DNA from: Isoetes taiwanensis
Taxonomy: Eukaryota; Streptophyta; Lycopodiopsida; Isoetales; Isoetaceae
NCBI GenBank assembly: GCA_021234155.1
Contig: JAJEKV010000009.1
Location: forward strand, 6,869,546 to 6,933,545
Reading direction: 5' to 3'
DNA length: 64,000 nucleotides
Part shown: piece by piece, positions 12,492 through 24,003 of the stretch
How positions within the stretch are numbered: position 1 is the first letter of the stretch
Layout: every line of letters starts with the position of its first letter
Made by a program: the position numbers and the translations under genes
The notes under the pieces: model-generated
Databases searched by the model: none
Told to the model about the DNA's origin: nothing
What the model saw: the letters and a program-made list of their open reading frames with translations, nothing else

Positions 12492-13098
12492 TGCTCTGTT
12501 CTTCCTGCAAACTCATCAACTTATTAGAAAGTAAAACACCACAGGGTACTCGATTTACCACCCAATTGGACCAACTAGAAGAGATGTCACAAGTCAAGCT
12601 ACTCAGCAAGACTGTATAAGAACAAACTCTTTCTAGCCACCAACCACTGGTGTTATAGGAACTCCTTCTAATGATATGATCATGCGAGAAACTAGAGAAA
12701 ATACTAGAAAGCAAGGCTAGGCTTTTGATCAGACATAGAAAGAAGCAGATCTAGTTGTGCAGTCAGCTTAGACCGCTATGCACCTTTCTGGTCATAACTT
12801 TCAAACCGTATGAAATCTATGGACAACCAAGCTTAATCTGGAAACTAGACTTCAAGGGCTTTCCAATAAGGTAAGGATCACCGAGTTTTGAGTTGTGGTC
12901 GCGGATTCTCAAACTTGACCTTCTATTTATAGGTAACAACACCTTTTCTGCCGTTTTGCTTCTAAATAAAGGTCAAGGTTTATTTTTAGCTCTCTCTTTG
13001 ATAATATATCAAGGCTTAGACATGCTAGATGGCTTTCTTACCTGATTATATCAATAAATATTGTTCTATGCAAGGTCAATCCCCCGAGCACCATATCA
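12492..13098 (-). repeat. 5' LTR of the compact LTR element
   Basis: Right copy of the direct repeat. The primer-site-like TCAGAGCG abuts its inner edge at 12484-12491 (minus strand). Confidence 0.75.
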
Positions 13099-13099
13099 A

Positions 13100-13914
13100 T
13101 TTGTCCCCTTTTTTTTCCCTTGTAAATTCTTTCTTCGTTTCATAGCCACCAAGCTGCCTTCCTCCTTTCTTTTTCTTCTCTGCACTAAAGCTTGTATTTT
13201 TCGATAGGGCAACAAGACTTGTCTGTGGATCTTAGGTCCAACAAACACTGGTAACATTTTTATTCTATGGCAGAGCTTGTTCACGGTTTTGCAGCGACAT
13301 AGGCAGAGCTATAGTGATATGGCTAAATGCTGGTGGTCGGATTCTTCAGATTATCTCTCTTCCAAGCTTCAAGCTTTCCCCTTAACCGACAAATTTGTTG
13401 ACCCGGATGATCCGGATCATCTATATTGAAGACATATGAGAGAGGCTGAACAGGCAACCGCTTAGTAAATAATGGGCTATTGAATAATGGGATTTGTATC
13501 CCTTCTTTCATTTCTTCAAATACCCTTGCAAATTCTACAAAAAAAAAAAAAACTCTTTTTCCGGCTGCACACTCTGTCATATCTTATTCCTTCCCGCATG
13601 TTTTCTCTGCCGCATCTACCTTGCATTGAAGTAAATATCATGGCGTTTGGGAATGGAGTGGTGTATTGTATTGACAAAAAGGCGAGAATGTGCAAAGGTA
13701 AGGCCATGCCTATTTGATATGGCATGTGCATATTATGAACTTTGTATGGTTAAATCCTTCTATTCGATTTGCATGTTCTTGCATCTTCTTTGCTACATGT
13801 CCACAATTGGTGATATAAAAATTAAGGTAGATTTTTGTTCGCTCAACTAATACAAGTATATTTGCTTTCTTAATCCCCATGCGAAACCCAAATTTGGTTT
13901 TTTCATATTAATGA
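13100..13914. other. Intergenic, nothing recognised
   Basis: Contains an A-run near 13539 and short frames without family resemblance. Confidence 0.4.
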
Positions 13915-14225
13915 CTAGGGGGTTACTCGGGCATCCTTGAACTTGTCGGATTGGACACAATTTTTTCAATTCATAGCACCTTATACACAAGGTGCATGAA
14001 CCTCGTTTCTAAAGTAGATGAAGTTTTTGGATTTTATATTGAGGTTTGCAACTTTCAATAAGGTTTGAAGGAATGTACTTAATAGAATAATTTAGAGAAC
14101 ATTTAGCTTTGATCCACTTATTCTTCTTGTTGAAGTTGAATATAAATTTGACCTATTCAAACCCTATTATGATATGCACCCATGTATAAGGGGTTTGATT
14201 TTTTTATTAACTTCATTTGCTGAAT
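13915..14225 (+). repeat. Dispersed repeat R1, copy a
   Basis: Starts near GGGGGTTACTCGGGC and includes GATCCACTTATTCTTCTTG and AATTTGACCTATTCA. A diverged direct copy lies at about 17195-17515, and a more diverged one at 45757-45935 shares GGTTTGCAA, AAGGTTTGA and AATGTACTTAAT. The spacing would allow an LTR pair about 3 kb apart, but I see no TG/CA ends, primer site or coding region between them. Confidence 0.6.
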
Positions 14226-14233
14226 GCAATGGT

Positions 14234-14380
14234 TGAGTAGAATAGAATAGAATAGAATAGTTTTTTATCAAAACTTTGAGACCAATGGGCCCCTATGGGA
14301 CCCGAAAAAAAAGAAAAATAGATAAACTTTTAAAAACCCCGCCGAAGGGTTTTTAGGGAAAACCGCGGCGATAATAAGAA
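14234..14380 (-). mobile_element. Non-LTR retroelement 3' end with (CTATT)n tail, copy 1
   Basis: On the minus strand this reads GGCGGGGTTTTT ... GGGTCCCATAGGGG ... CCATTGGTCTC ... AAAAAA followed by four CTATT units. The same order of motifs is found on the plus strand at 46355-46485, and the tail segment again at 62678-62735. It is a 5'-truncated SINE or LINE; the 5' end is not recognised. Confidence 0.55.
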
Positions 14381-14389
14381 TGTATAAAA

Positions 14390-17190
14390 CATCAAGGACA
14401 TATACATCATCATGAAATTTTCATTTATGTACATGCATTTTTAGCGAGGACATAGTTGAACATTTGAAATGTCCATGAATGAAGGTATATGATATAGCAT
14501 CCGCATCACGGATGCCTTCTTGAGTTCAATGTCACATCTAGCATAGGTCCGGGATCTCAGACATCAAAACAAAAGATAGTATTTTCCGGATTATATCCAC
14601 AAAACTATTGAAACTTTGAAGGGTATACCTTTTCATCCAAAATGCTCCATTTTGCACAAATCATGAAAATGGGTCAAAGATTGGCTCAATAACTCCTACA
14701 CCCTTCAAAGTTTAGATGATATGCTTGTAGGAATATGGATAGGCAATGTCTAAGATCTGCCTTTTCATGGGCAAGTTACAAACCAAAGACAAACTAATTT
14801 CAAATTCAAATGACAAATAGTAACCGTCCTCATATTTAGTTCAAGTTTATATTTAAAGTAGGTTTACTGAACAATCGCCAAACAATTAATTGTCAATATA
14901 TGGACCTCCTTTTTGCAATGTAATGGCAACAAAGGTCTCCGACTTATTCCATCTAGCCATCCATTGATTTTTTTTCCCTGACCATAGATTGAAATATCGT
15001 CTCCATCCTGCGGGAGGCCCCATTGCCATGCTTCGGGACTAGTTTTGAGAGTTAGCATGGCCCATGTTGACCAGCTATTCAAAATAGAAATTGTGGCGAA
15101 AATATCGCCAAGAGCGAAATACAAAAATTTTGAAGCATCCATACAATCCAGAATTTTATATGCATTGTGCTGGACTTCACCCCTAAGTGTCTATTATTTC
15201 TTGAATAATGCAAAAATATGTTGGCAATATATGAGTGCATGAGATTAAATAAACATGCATAGGGATAAAGCGGGCTCTCTACTTTTAGATTCCACAAAGC
15301 CATAAAATGCAAAATCAGAACACTAAGACTTTGAAGTGTGACAGGATGGTTTGGATCATACAACTCCGAGGATATGAAAATTGCTTTTGCTATTTGATGA
15401 TATTAGTATTTACCACTAGTTGCATCTTGTTTGCATGGGATGTGTGATTGTAGCATTGTAGGGAGAATTATTTCCACTAGTCCCAAATATTTGTATGTGG
15501 ATGCTGATCATTCATAGCCTGTAAAAGCTTTGCCATGCCCTACTGCAATTGATTTGATATGAAAACCAATTTAGTCTTGAAACATGAATGATATTAACGG
15601 TTGCTTGACAAAGTTTGTGTCCACTGGCTCCCATTTTGCTTTTTGCTCTCTTGCTGGTGATTATGCTTGCATTTCTACAAAGGCCATGTATATTAAGGCA
15701 CAATGTTTGCAACCCATAAAACTTAGCATGCCGCCCCCATTATCAGAATTCCAATTGATCACATGTAAAGCCCAAACAATGTTGGGGAAAAATGGCAAAC
15801 AAAAAGATGTACTATCATATCAAATGGTTGAAGCTAAAAAGCGTTTACTACCTTTTGCATGCGATATCCAAAGTTGACAAGTTTTACATTACATCTCTCC
15901 AACAAATAGTAAAATAACAACAAAGAAATATATTATATTCTCATAATCTTGCCAATGTTTTTTCATCCAAGCAATTCCAAAATGAATTTGTAAAATGTAT
16001 AATGCAACAAATAGCTCTTATTTCTACGGCGGTTTTTAGTCATTTCAAGTGCAACTTTACCAATGTGAAGATGTGGTTCTAAATGGTTAATTCCGATAAC
16101 GGCCTTTCACGGACTCTTGAGCATTAAAATGCTACATAAAGCCAAGCTAGGACTGTAATAACAAAGTTTCAAAGTTGTAAAGCGAGTTCATTTTGCAACA
16201 TGGCTTAACAATGATTAGAAGGCAAATGAAGAATGGAACACATACACAAGGTCCACCGCCTTATATGTTGGGAATGGCAACTCGCATTGTGAAGTGAACT
16301 AGAGAGTTCAAATAGAAATAAGTTGCAACAAGGTGTAAGCAAGACCAAAGCTGATATATGTAGATTTGTACCTTGAGCGATGTGGATGGCTTAATCACAT
16401 GCATGCTTAGAAAAATTTAATGGCAAGAAGCCCAAAGCCTTGTTCCATTGCCCATTCTACATGCGATTGCCATCGGGAATGACAACACATGCCGCAGATA
16501 GATAGAGGAGGCTTAAATAGGCATGAGCATCCACGCCGGGAGTGAAATACCTCAACACTTGAGAAATTAACAACCCGGGAGAGAAAATGAAGATCCCGGG
16601 TTATGCTCCGGAGATAAAACATTTCCCTTTGATGTGTTGCAATATAGACATTAATAGGTTTATAAGGAAAAAAATAGATTGTCTTTCCCTGCATGGATTA
16701 AAGCGGGCCGTGGAGCATAAATCCCCGTTTGTGTGACTTGCACTCGCATCAAACCATTGATTTGAAGAAGGTTGGTTACGCAAATTACATTTGAATGAAG
16801 TGGCTTATCCCAAAGCATTTGGGGAAAAGAACTAGCAATGCTTCCCGGCCGGTTCATTTGCTTGAATGAAAAAGGATAGCCCCAAAATTTCTCGCTTCAG
16901 TCATCTATAAGCCTTCGGGCATAAGCCCCGGATGTTCATAATCCGGAATCTTGAGGCATGTGAGGAGTTTATCCAAGGAAAATATTTTAATATCACAAAT
17001 TTAATAAAAAACAAACATGCAAGTGGTAAGTGGTACAACCATCTCGAGTTCCCTAGTTGTTCTTGAAAAGTGGCTTAAAAAGGTGCACTCTATAAATCAT
17101 TTTAGTACATGCGGATGAATACAACGGCTAAATCATAGGAAAACCATGTAAAAAAGCGTACAAAACACAAAAGAAACCCCTGTTATAATG
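14390..17190. other. Non-coding stretch between R1 copies
   Basis: About 2.8 kb with no coherent frame longer than 97 codons and no recognised domain. Local GC-rich insertions (CCCGGG near 16560-16600) stand out in otherwise AT-rich DNA. Confidence 0.4.
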
Positions 17191-17194
17191 CTAC

Positions 17195-17515
17195 ATATTG
17201 ACGGGCGGGACTGCCAGCCTCGAACTTGCAATTAGACACAAATTTTTCAAAAGATAGCACCTTAGCAAAACAATTGCATGAACATAGCGTGCTTCTAAAG
17301 TAGATGAAAATCCGGATTTTATATCGGTTTGCAACTTTCAAGTGGCTATATCATCAATTGGTAGAATAATTTATGAAACGTTTACCTTTGATCCACTTAT
17401 TCTTCTTGTTGAAGTTGAATATAAATTTGACCTATTCATCATATAGATATGAGGGTCGTCATGTATAATTTTCTTGATTTTTTATTAACTTCATTTGCTA
17501 TATATTGGGGGGCTT
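17195..17515 (+). repeat. Dispersed repeat R1, copy b
   Basis: Direct diverged copy of 13915-14225, sharing GATCCACTTATTCTTCTTG and the following 40 bases. Confidence 0.6.
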
Positions 17516-17519
17516 CATG

Positions 17520-19520
17520 GTGAGCTAGCTGAAAGAAACTTCATGGCGAGTAATGCAAACCACTTCCTTTCTCATTTGCATGGAGCACTTCCTACAAGTT
17601 TGAGTCTTTTTTGGATCTTTTGTTGATACATTTGTTTTGTCTTGATGCTTTCAGTTAAGCAGGCAGTTTGACAATGTTGGCAATAGAGGACTTTTCATCC
17701 CTTCTATTTAAGGGTATGGGAGATGGAAAGGTTTGCATTGCTTATGTCGTAATGGCACCAAGTGAGGAGTATTTTGATAGTATTTTTTTTTCCCGGTAAA
17801 CTTCTTCCATATGTTCCCATATCTTTGTAATTTATTTTTATATGTACTTGTAGATGGGCATTTTGTGCATCCTGATTTTTTAACCGAAGGTTGTTATCCT
17901 CAGGAAGTCTCAGAAAACACATCGCTGTTGAAGGATGCTCTGATCAACTTTTTCAGCATTATTGGACCAGATATTCAATAAATCTATGCACCAGTCTTTT
18001 TGAAATGCTGGTTAATTAAGAACCAAACATATTATTATATAGTGATAAGTTTATCATATTTGTATTACAATTCCTTTTCTTATGTAGGCACCTACTCAAC
18101 CGAGAGGAATTGTTGGTATTACCATTGCCTTATAGAAACCGATCGTCATTGCATTATTAGCTAGGTACATGCTAATACGAGGAAAGCAAAACATCTACAT
18201 TCATAGCATACCATTTGAGATCAGATTATCGAAAGCATTCAAGTATAGGAAGCATTCCGATATATGTTCTTATATATGTCCAAAGGATCCAGGAAGATTC
18301 TAGTAAGATTCATTCTGTACTTAAAATTTAACAAATTTTTCTTTTGCTATGGCTTACTGGGATGGTCATTTTCACAAGGTCTATCTTCTCTCAGATATCT
18401 ACATGGTTGAATTATGAAGATTTGAAGGGCATTGATTGTTGAAACTATTTTTGCCTTTGTTATATGGATGTAAACCATGGTTTCAAGCCAATTGGTTCCA
18501 TTTTCATTTCTTCAAATAGAATGTAGGGTACATGTTCTTGGGTTTAAGAAAGGAGAAAGCCTATTGTCAAGGCTCTTGAGCTTTTCAAACAAATGCCATT
18601 ATGCTCTATCTCTTCGAATTCATTATGCTCTGCCTCTTCGAATTCATTCTTGACAATGAACAAAAGTTGATTCTATGACTAGTGTGCATTTGTAAAAAAC
18701 TCTTTTACAAGGTTAGTAAAAGAATATTTGTCGCTTGCAATTCTAGTATTTTTTATATAGAAGCACCATATATTATCTTGGTCATTGTGTGTTGAGATGG
18801 ACTTTTGCAACACACAGTTCCATGAATGATTATGTTTTATCAAGATTTGTCTGCCATCTTTTTGTATAATAGCTTGATGTTCTTACACACTCACCCCAAA
18901 TTTTGGTCCACTGTTGAAAAGTATAGTTTTCTTAGGTCCACATGTTCTTTATTCAGAGATTTCAAAAAAACCTACATGTAGATCTATGGAGGTGTGGTTT
19001 TTACTAACTAATGGTGTTGTTTTTTAAGTGGACAAGGAACGCCCACTGTTATTTTTTTAAGGAGCTGTGGTTTTTATTTTTTTAGGACGTGTGGTTTTTT
19101 AAGGAGGTATGTTTTTTGTTAAAAGAACTGTGGTTTTTTCTTTTGAGGTAGTGGTGTTTTTAAGGAGGTGTAGTTTTTGGAGGTGTGGTTTATAAGTAAG
19201 TGTAGTTTTTAAAAAAGATGTATAGTTCTCTAAAGGGGTGTGATATATGTATGGTTCTCTAAAGGGGTGTGATATTTTTAAGTTCTTTATATCCAATTTT
19301 GTAAGCACCATTATACAATCATTGCACTACTCCCATCCATATGACACCATAAAGTATTCATGTTGTCATTATATGCCATGTGTAAAAATGCAATATCTCA
19401 TCCATTGTCCCTCTACCCCTCATGCTATAAGAAAACTAGAATGCAAAGGCATATTAAGATCCCATAATTGAGTTGAATTGAATTTAACTGTAACATCCAT
19501 AGGGACCAACAAGTCTATCA
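17520..19520. other. Intergenic, nothing recognised
   Basis: 19010-19270 is a T/G-rich stretch of repeated GTGTGGTTTTT-like phrases. No gene seen. Confidence 0.4.
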
Positions 19521-19525
19521 AATTT

Positions 19526-19585
<60 letters not shown>

Positions 19586-19590
19586 AGGGA
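19526..19590. repeat. Compound (TG)n(GA)n(GGGA)n microsatellite
   Basis: About 8 TG units run into about 19 GA units and then GGGA units. Confidence 0.95.
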
Positions 19591-19737
19591 CATGTGACCA
19601 CATCACACTACATTGCTCGGTTGGAGGGATTTGGGAGGGAGGGAGCGGTCTAAGAACTCGAGACCACAGGAACTAGTATGTTACCACTAGAGAGATTAGG
19701 GTTTATTTTCAAAACGCCAACTAAGCCCGAAGATAAA

Positions 19738-20105
19738 TGAACTACCACCAATCGAAAGATCCAAGGTGACAAAATGTGACCACACATTTTCACATTGATA
19801 GAAAAGTCCAATTGAGCTCTCATTTAGTGCAATAGATAGATCTCGTTGAGATCTTTCCAACGTTGGGCTTTACACATATTTTAACCACTTATGATTGTCA
19901 AAACCAAAAATATGGTTTTTACCATTTTTTACTATCTTGAAGGGCTAAAAGATATGCAAACCACCCAAGGTTGGAAAGATCTCAATGAGATCTATCTATT
20001 TGACCCCAACTCATTTGGGCGTTTCTATCAACACTTATGCTAGAAAATGATCCAAAGGGAATTATAACCTGCTTTTGCTATATCTCTGTTTTCGATTGGT
20101 AGTTC
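19738..20105. repeat. Long imperfect inverted repeat (fold-back)
   Basis: The core arms 19831-19861 and 19970-20000 are reverse complements at 30 of 31 positions, with AATAGATAGATCTC at the outer end. Outward, further pairs continue: TTGATAGAAA with TTTCTATCAA, and TGAACTACC...AATCGAAA with TTTCGATTGGTAGTTCA. The whole could fold into one hairpin with a loop of about 108 nt. It may be a fold-back MITE or an old inverted duplication. It sits between two GA tracts. Confidence 0.75.
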
Positions 20106-20148
20106 ACATTGCTAAGGAACTAGGTATGATCTCAAAAATCCCTATTCT

Positions 20149-20268
<120 letters not shown>

Positions 20269-20635
20269 GCCCTTTTTGCCTCAAATTCATTTTTTGAGCA
20301 TATGCACATGATCACAGGTTCCATTCGGACTTGTAGGAGTTGAAAGCACACAATAAAAACTTTATAAGGATCATGATTCAAAAGATTATTTGCTTTGGTT
20401 TTTTTTACGGTTCATTGGCAACAAATTTATCCAATTTGAACACGTATCTCTCCATCACCTTGGTTCCAAATCAAGCCAAATTTCTTTTCACATGTTCTTA
20501 TAAGTTCTCCCTGATAGTCATTTTAAATATCAGTCACAAATATTAAAAAACAATCAAGATATTATCAGTTGAGTGTGCATAACTTTTTCTTCCATAGGGA
20601 TGTGCAATAGCCACATTTTCTGTCCACTTGGCTCA

Positions 20636-21823
20636 AACACGCCACCTAGGCTCAACACCAAGGTGGCTCCGACATGCCAAGGTGGCTCCAACATGCCACA
20701 CCGGCTCTAACATGCCACGCGGGCTCAAACATGCCAAGGTGGCCCCAACATGCCACACCGGCTCCTAACACATGCCACGCTGGCTCCAACATGCCAAGGT
20801 GGCTCAAACATGCCACATGTGCTCCAACATGCTCCCCAGGCTCCAACATGCCAAGGTGGCTCAAACATGCCATGTAGCTCAAACATGCCACCTAGGCTCA
20901 AACATGCCACCTAGGCTCAAACATGCCAATGTGGCACAAACATGCCAAGGTGGCTCACAACATGCCACCTAGGCTCCAACATGCCACCTTGGCTCAAACA
21001 TGCCAAGGTCGTGCAAACATGCCAAGATGGGTCAAACATGCCACGTGGGCTCCAACATGCCACATAGGCTCCAACATGCCAAGGTGGGGCACCAACATGC
21101 CACCTAGGCTCAAAAATTCCAAGATGGCTCAAACATGCCACGTGGGCTCCAACATGCCACCTAGGCTCCAACATGCCAAGGTGGCTCAAACATGCCACGT
21201 GGGCTCCACCATGCCACCTAGGCTCCAACATGCCAAGGTGGCTCAAACATGCCAAGGTGGCTCGAGCATGCCACCTAGGCACCAACATGCCACCGGCTCA
21301 AACATGCCAAGGTGGCTCAAACATGTCACCGGGCTCCAACATGCCACCTAGGCTCCAACATGCCAAGGTGGCTCAAACATACCACCTAGGCCCTAACATG
21401 CCAAGGTGTCTCAAACATGCCATGTGCCACCTAGGCTCCAACATGCCAAGGTAGCTCCAACATGCCAAGGTGGCTCACAACATACCACCTAGGCTCCAAC
21501 ATGCCACCTTGCTCCAACATGCCAAGGTGGCTCAAGCATGCCACCTAGGCACCAACATGCCACCTAGTTTCAAAAATGCCAAGGTGGCTCAAACATGCCA
21601 CCTAGGCTCCAACATGACAAGGTGGCTCAAACATGCCACGTGTGCTCCAACATGCCAAGGTGGCTCAAACATGCCACGTGGGCTCCCACCATGCCACCTA
21701 GGCTCCAATATGCCAAGCTGGCTCAAACATGCCACGTCGACTCCAACATGCCACCTAGGCTCCAACATGCCAAGGTGGCTCAAGCATACCACCTAGGCAC
21801 CAACATGCCACCTAGACTATGCC
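20636..21823. repeat. Minisatellite of about 19-bp units
   Basis: About 60 units of GGCTCMAACATGCC followed by a variable five to six bases: ACCTA, AAGGT, ACGTG or ACACC. Two unit types dominate, making CCTAGG or CCAAGG joints, and they partly alternate in a 38-bp higher order. Because 19 is not a multiple of three, all three frames stay open for long spans, giving apparent ORFs on both strands. Confidence 0.95.
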
Positions 21824-21889
21824 CCCGTACGGTCTCCCCCGTGTTGGTTTCTTGTTCCAGACTGAAAAAGATTGATAACCCTTGACACT

Positions 21890-23270
21890 TGGTATCCTGT
21901 GTGTGTTTCGTGTTCCCATGTTTCTACCGCAAAGAAAATGTCCATCTGACGACTATCTAGCATGTTAATTTTTGGACCTCTAACATTTAGGCATCCAAAG
22001 CTAATTGCGGCAGGCCCCAATTGCCTGCCTGGGAATTCCTATTCCTTTCGATCTCTTATGATAACCTGACCATTCCTGTAAACAACCCACTTTCCTTCTT
22101 CTCTTGCTTCTTTAACTTTGTCTCTCAATCTTTGCGGCAGACGGTTTGCAAGTTCGACCAAGTTAAATCTTCACACACCGGAAATCTGATCCCTTTAAAT
22201 TTGGCCTCGCTTTGAGCATTTCTACTCTTCTTCGATTCTAGAATGGGGCTCACATGAAACTAACAAACCGCCCTAGCCCACTAGGCTTCTCATTCATCTC
22301 AGCAGATTTTCTACAATGGTGGATAGTGGGTAGCCGCACACATGCGAACTACCCATGAAAAATAAAGGGAATATCCAATTATATAATTTGGACCCCATAA
22401 AATACAATGCTAATAGATGGTTATTGGTGTACTGCCGAAAAGCTTATCACGGAGATTAAAAAACCCCGCCTTTTCGGGTTTTCGAGGAAAAACCCTAGTG
22501 ATAAGCCTTCGGCAAGGGGCTTGGACAAACGTAAGGCAGAGAAATCGCTCCCAAAACCCACGAATGGAGAAGTCGAAACAGATGCCGCTCGCCAACCTGT
22601 ACCTGCACATCACCAACACAAAAAAACGTGACAAAACAAACCTCCCAGAGTGGAGGGGCTGATCACGCGTGCCACGACAATAAAACAAAAACCTCTTCAA
22701 ATAGAGGGGCTGGTCACGCGTGCCAGGCGACAAATACAATAAACAAAGAAGGGGAGGGAGGGTGGGTTCAAAGAAAAAAGAATAAGGTACTGCTGAGAGA
22801 GAAAAGGAAGCGCCGATGAGACGTTGATGCAGAATCGCGCCTAAAATAGCGAACTCCCAACCAGAAAGGGCATGCGCCGCATGCATGCATGCATGCAAGA
22901 CATGCATGCTCGTCCCATTCTAGAATGGCGATCCGATGTCTCGGATCGATGGGATTCTAGAATGGGACTCGCATGAAACCAACAAACCGCCCGAATACCA
23001 AAGGGCTTCCTTAACAAAACTGGAATCGAGGACGAAGGTCACAGGATGAAGGCTAAAGATGAGCCAAGGCCGAGAAAGGACATGCCATAGCATGAAAGAA
23101 ATGCCAAATTGGCCAAACCAAGCAGGGAGAAGCCCCTCCCCTGCCTGGATTCAAAGAAAAAGAATAAGGTACTGCTGAGAGAGAAGAGGAAGCGCCGATG
23201 AGACGTTGATGCAGAATCGCGCCTAAAATAGCGAACTGCCAACCAAAATATTGTTTAGTTCAATATTTAG
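21890..23270. other. Non-coding region with internal duplications
   Basis: Two direct repeat pairs: 22766-22862 with 23148-23245 (about 95 bp, TTCAAAGAAAAA...GCGAACT-CCAACC), and 22232-22275 with 22951-22995 (ATTCTAGAATGGG-CTC-CATGAAAC). A hairpin at 22443-22515 has GCTTATCAC arms and a core resembling the retroelement motif at 14330-14380. A (GCAT)n stretch lies at 22876-22908. Confidence 0.65.
22912..22968. repeat. Short hairpin with CGATCCGA stem
   Basis: Left arm GTCCCATTCTAGAAT then CGATCCGA, a TGTC loop, then TCGGATCG and ATTCTAGAATGGGAC. A few unpaired bases lie between stem segments. The outer arms are the same sequence duplicated at 22232. Confidence 0.8.
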
Positions 23271-23320
23271 TTCATTGTTTTAGTTCATTATTTAGAACAG
23301 ATAGAGGAAGAGCTAGTGAA

Positions 23321-23370
23321 GATCTATGATCTTGCTCTATGATCTAGATCATAGAGCAAGATCATAGATC
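23321..23370. repeat. Perfect 50-bp palindrome
   Basis: 23321-23345 and 23346-23370 are exact reverse complements with no spacer, centred on the CTAG of GATCTAGATC. It lies in AT-rich DNA in front of repeat copy 2. Confidence 0.97.
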
Positions 23371-24003
23371 AGATATGAAATAGAACAGATAGAGTAATAT
23401 GATATGATAGAGAACAGATATGATATGAAATAGAACTGATGCATGTAAAAGTAAATAACATGCTTTATGGAAAATAACTACTTTATGTAAATAACAGTAA
23501 ATACTAACCCGAGAAACCTTAAGAAGTGATTCGAGAAGCCTTAAGAAGCCGAGAAAAGCAATAGCGCCTAATTTGGAGAAAAAGCAATAGCAACGAGAAG
23601 CTTTAACACAAAAACCAAAGTTATTCAAAGTCGAAAAGCCAAAAACCGTAAAACCTTGTATAGAGCCTACAAACCTTGTATAGAACCTTGTATTGAGTCG
23701 AAAAAAGCATATAGAAGCCAAAAGCATATAGAAGCCGAAGTTTAAAGCGTAAAAGCGTAAAAAGCCGAAAGAAACCTTTTGGAAAAAAAAACCTTTGAGT
23801 AAAAAACCCTAAAGCGTAAGATTGTAGAAGCAAGAAAAACTCGAAGCGCAGATAAAAAATGATAAAAAACAGATTGTAGAAGCCGAAGCGCCAGATAAAA
23901 CAGATAAAAGCAGATAGAAGCCGAAGTTTAAAGTGATAGACGAGAAGCCGAGATTGAAGGGCCAAGTTTGAAGCGATAATAGAAGCCGAGAAGCGTGATT
24001 GAA

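Larger units (their letters stand above)
11093..13098 (-). mobile_element. Compact non-coding LTR element (TRIM/LARD-like)
   Basis: Two direct repeats of about 610 bp (11093-11704 and 12492-13098) enclose about 787 bp without coding capacity. Read on the minus strand, each LTR starts TGATATGGTGC and ends GAACAGAGCA. The 5' LTR (right copy) is followed by TCAGAGCG, a partial match to the initiator-Met primer site TGGTATCAGAGC. A purine run GGGAAGGAAT sits just before the 3' LTR (left copy). Each LTR holds a minus-strand TATA box CTATAAATAG (12923-12933 and 11533-11543). The LTRs differ at scattered sites, so insertion is not very recent. I could not find a matching target duplication (flanks ACGAA and ATTTG). 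Confidence 0.75.

Noticed and set aside
13915-17515. Intact LTR retrotransposon between R1 copies
   Set aside because: No TG...CA ends, primer site, purine tract or coding domain were found, so it is kept only as a repeat pair.
20652-21885. Long ORFs through the minisatellite on both strands
   Set aside because: They arise because the about 19-bp unit lacks stops in all frames; composition simply follows the repeat.
22876-22908. (GCAT)n stretch as a regulatory RY element
   Set aside because: A simple tetranucleotide run with no adjacent gene to regulate.
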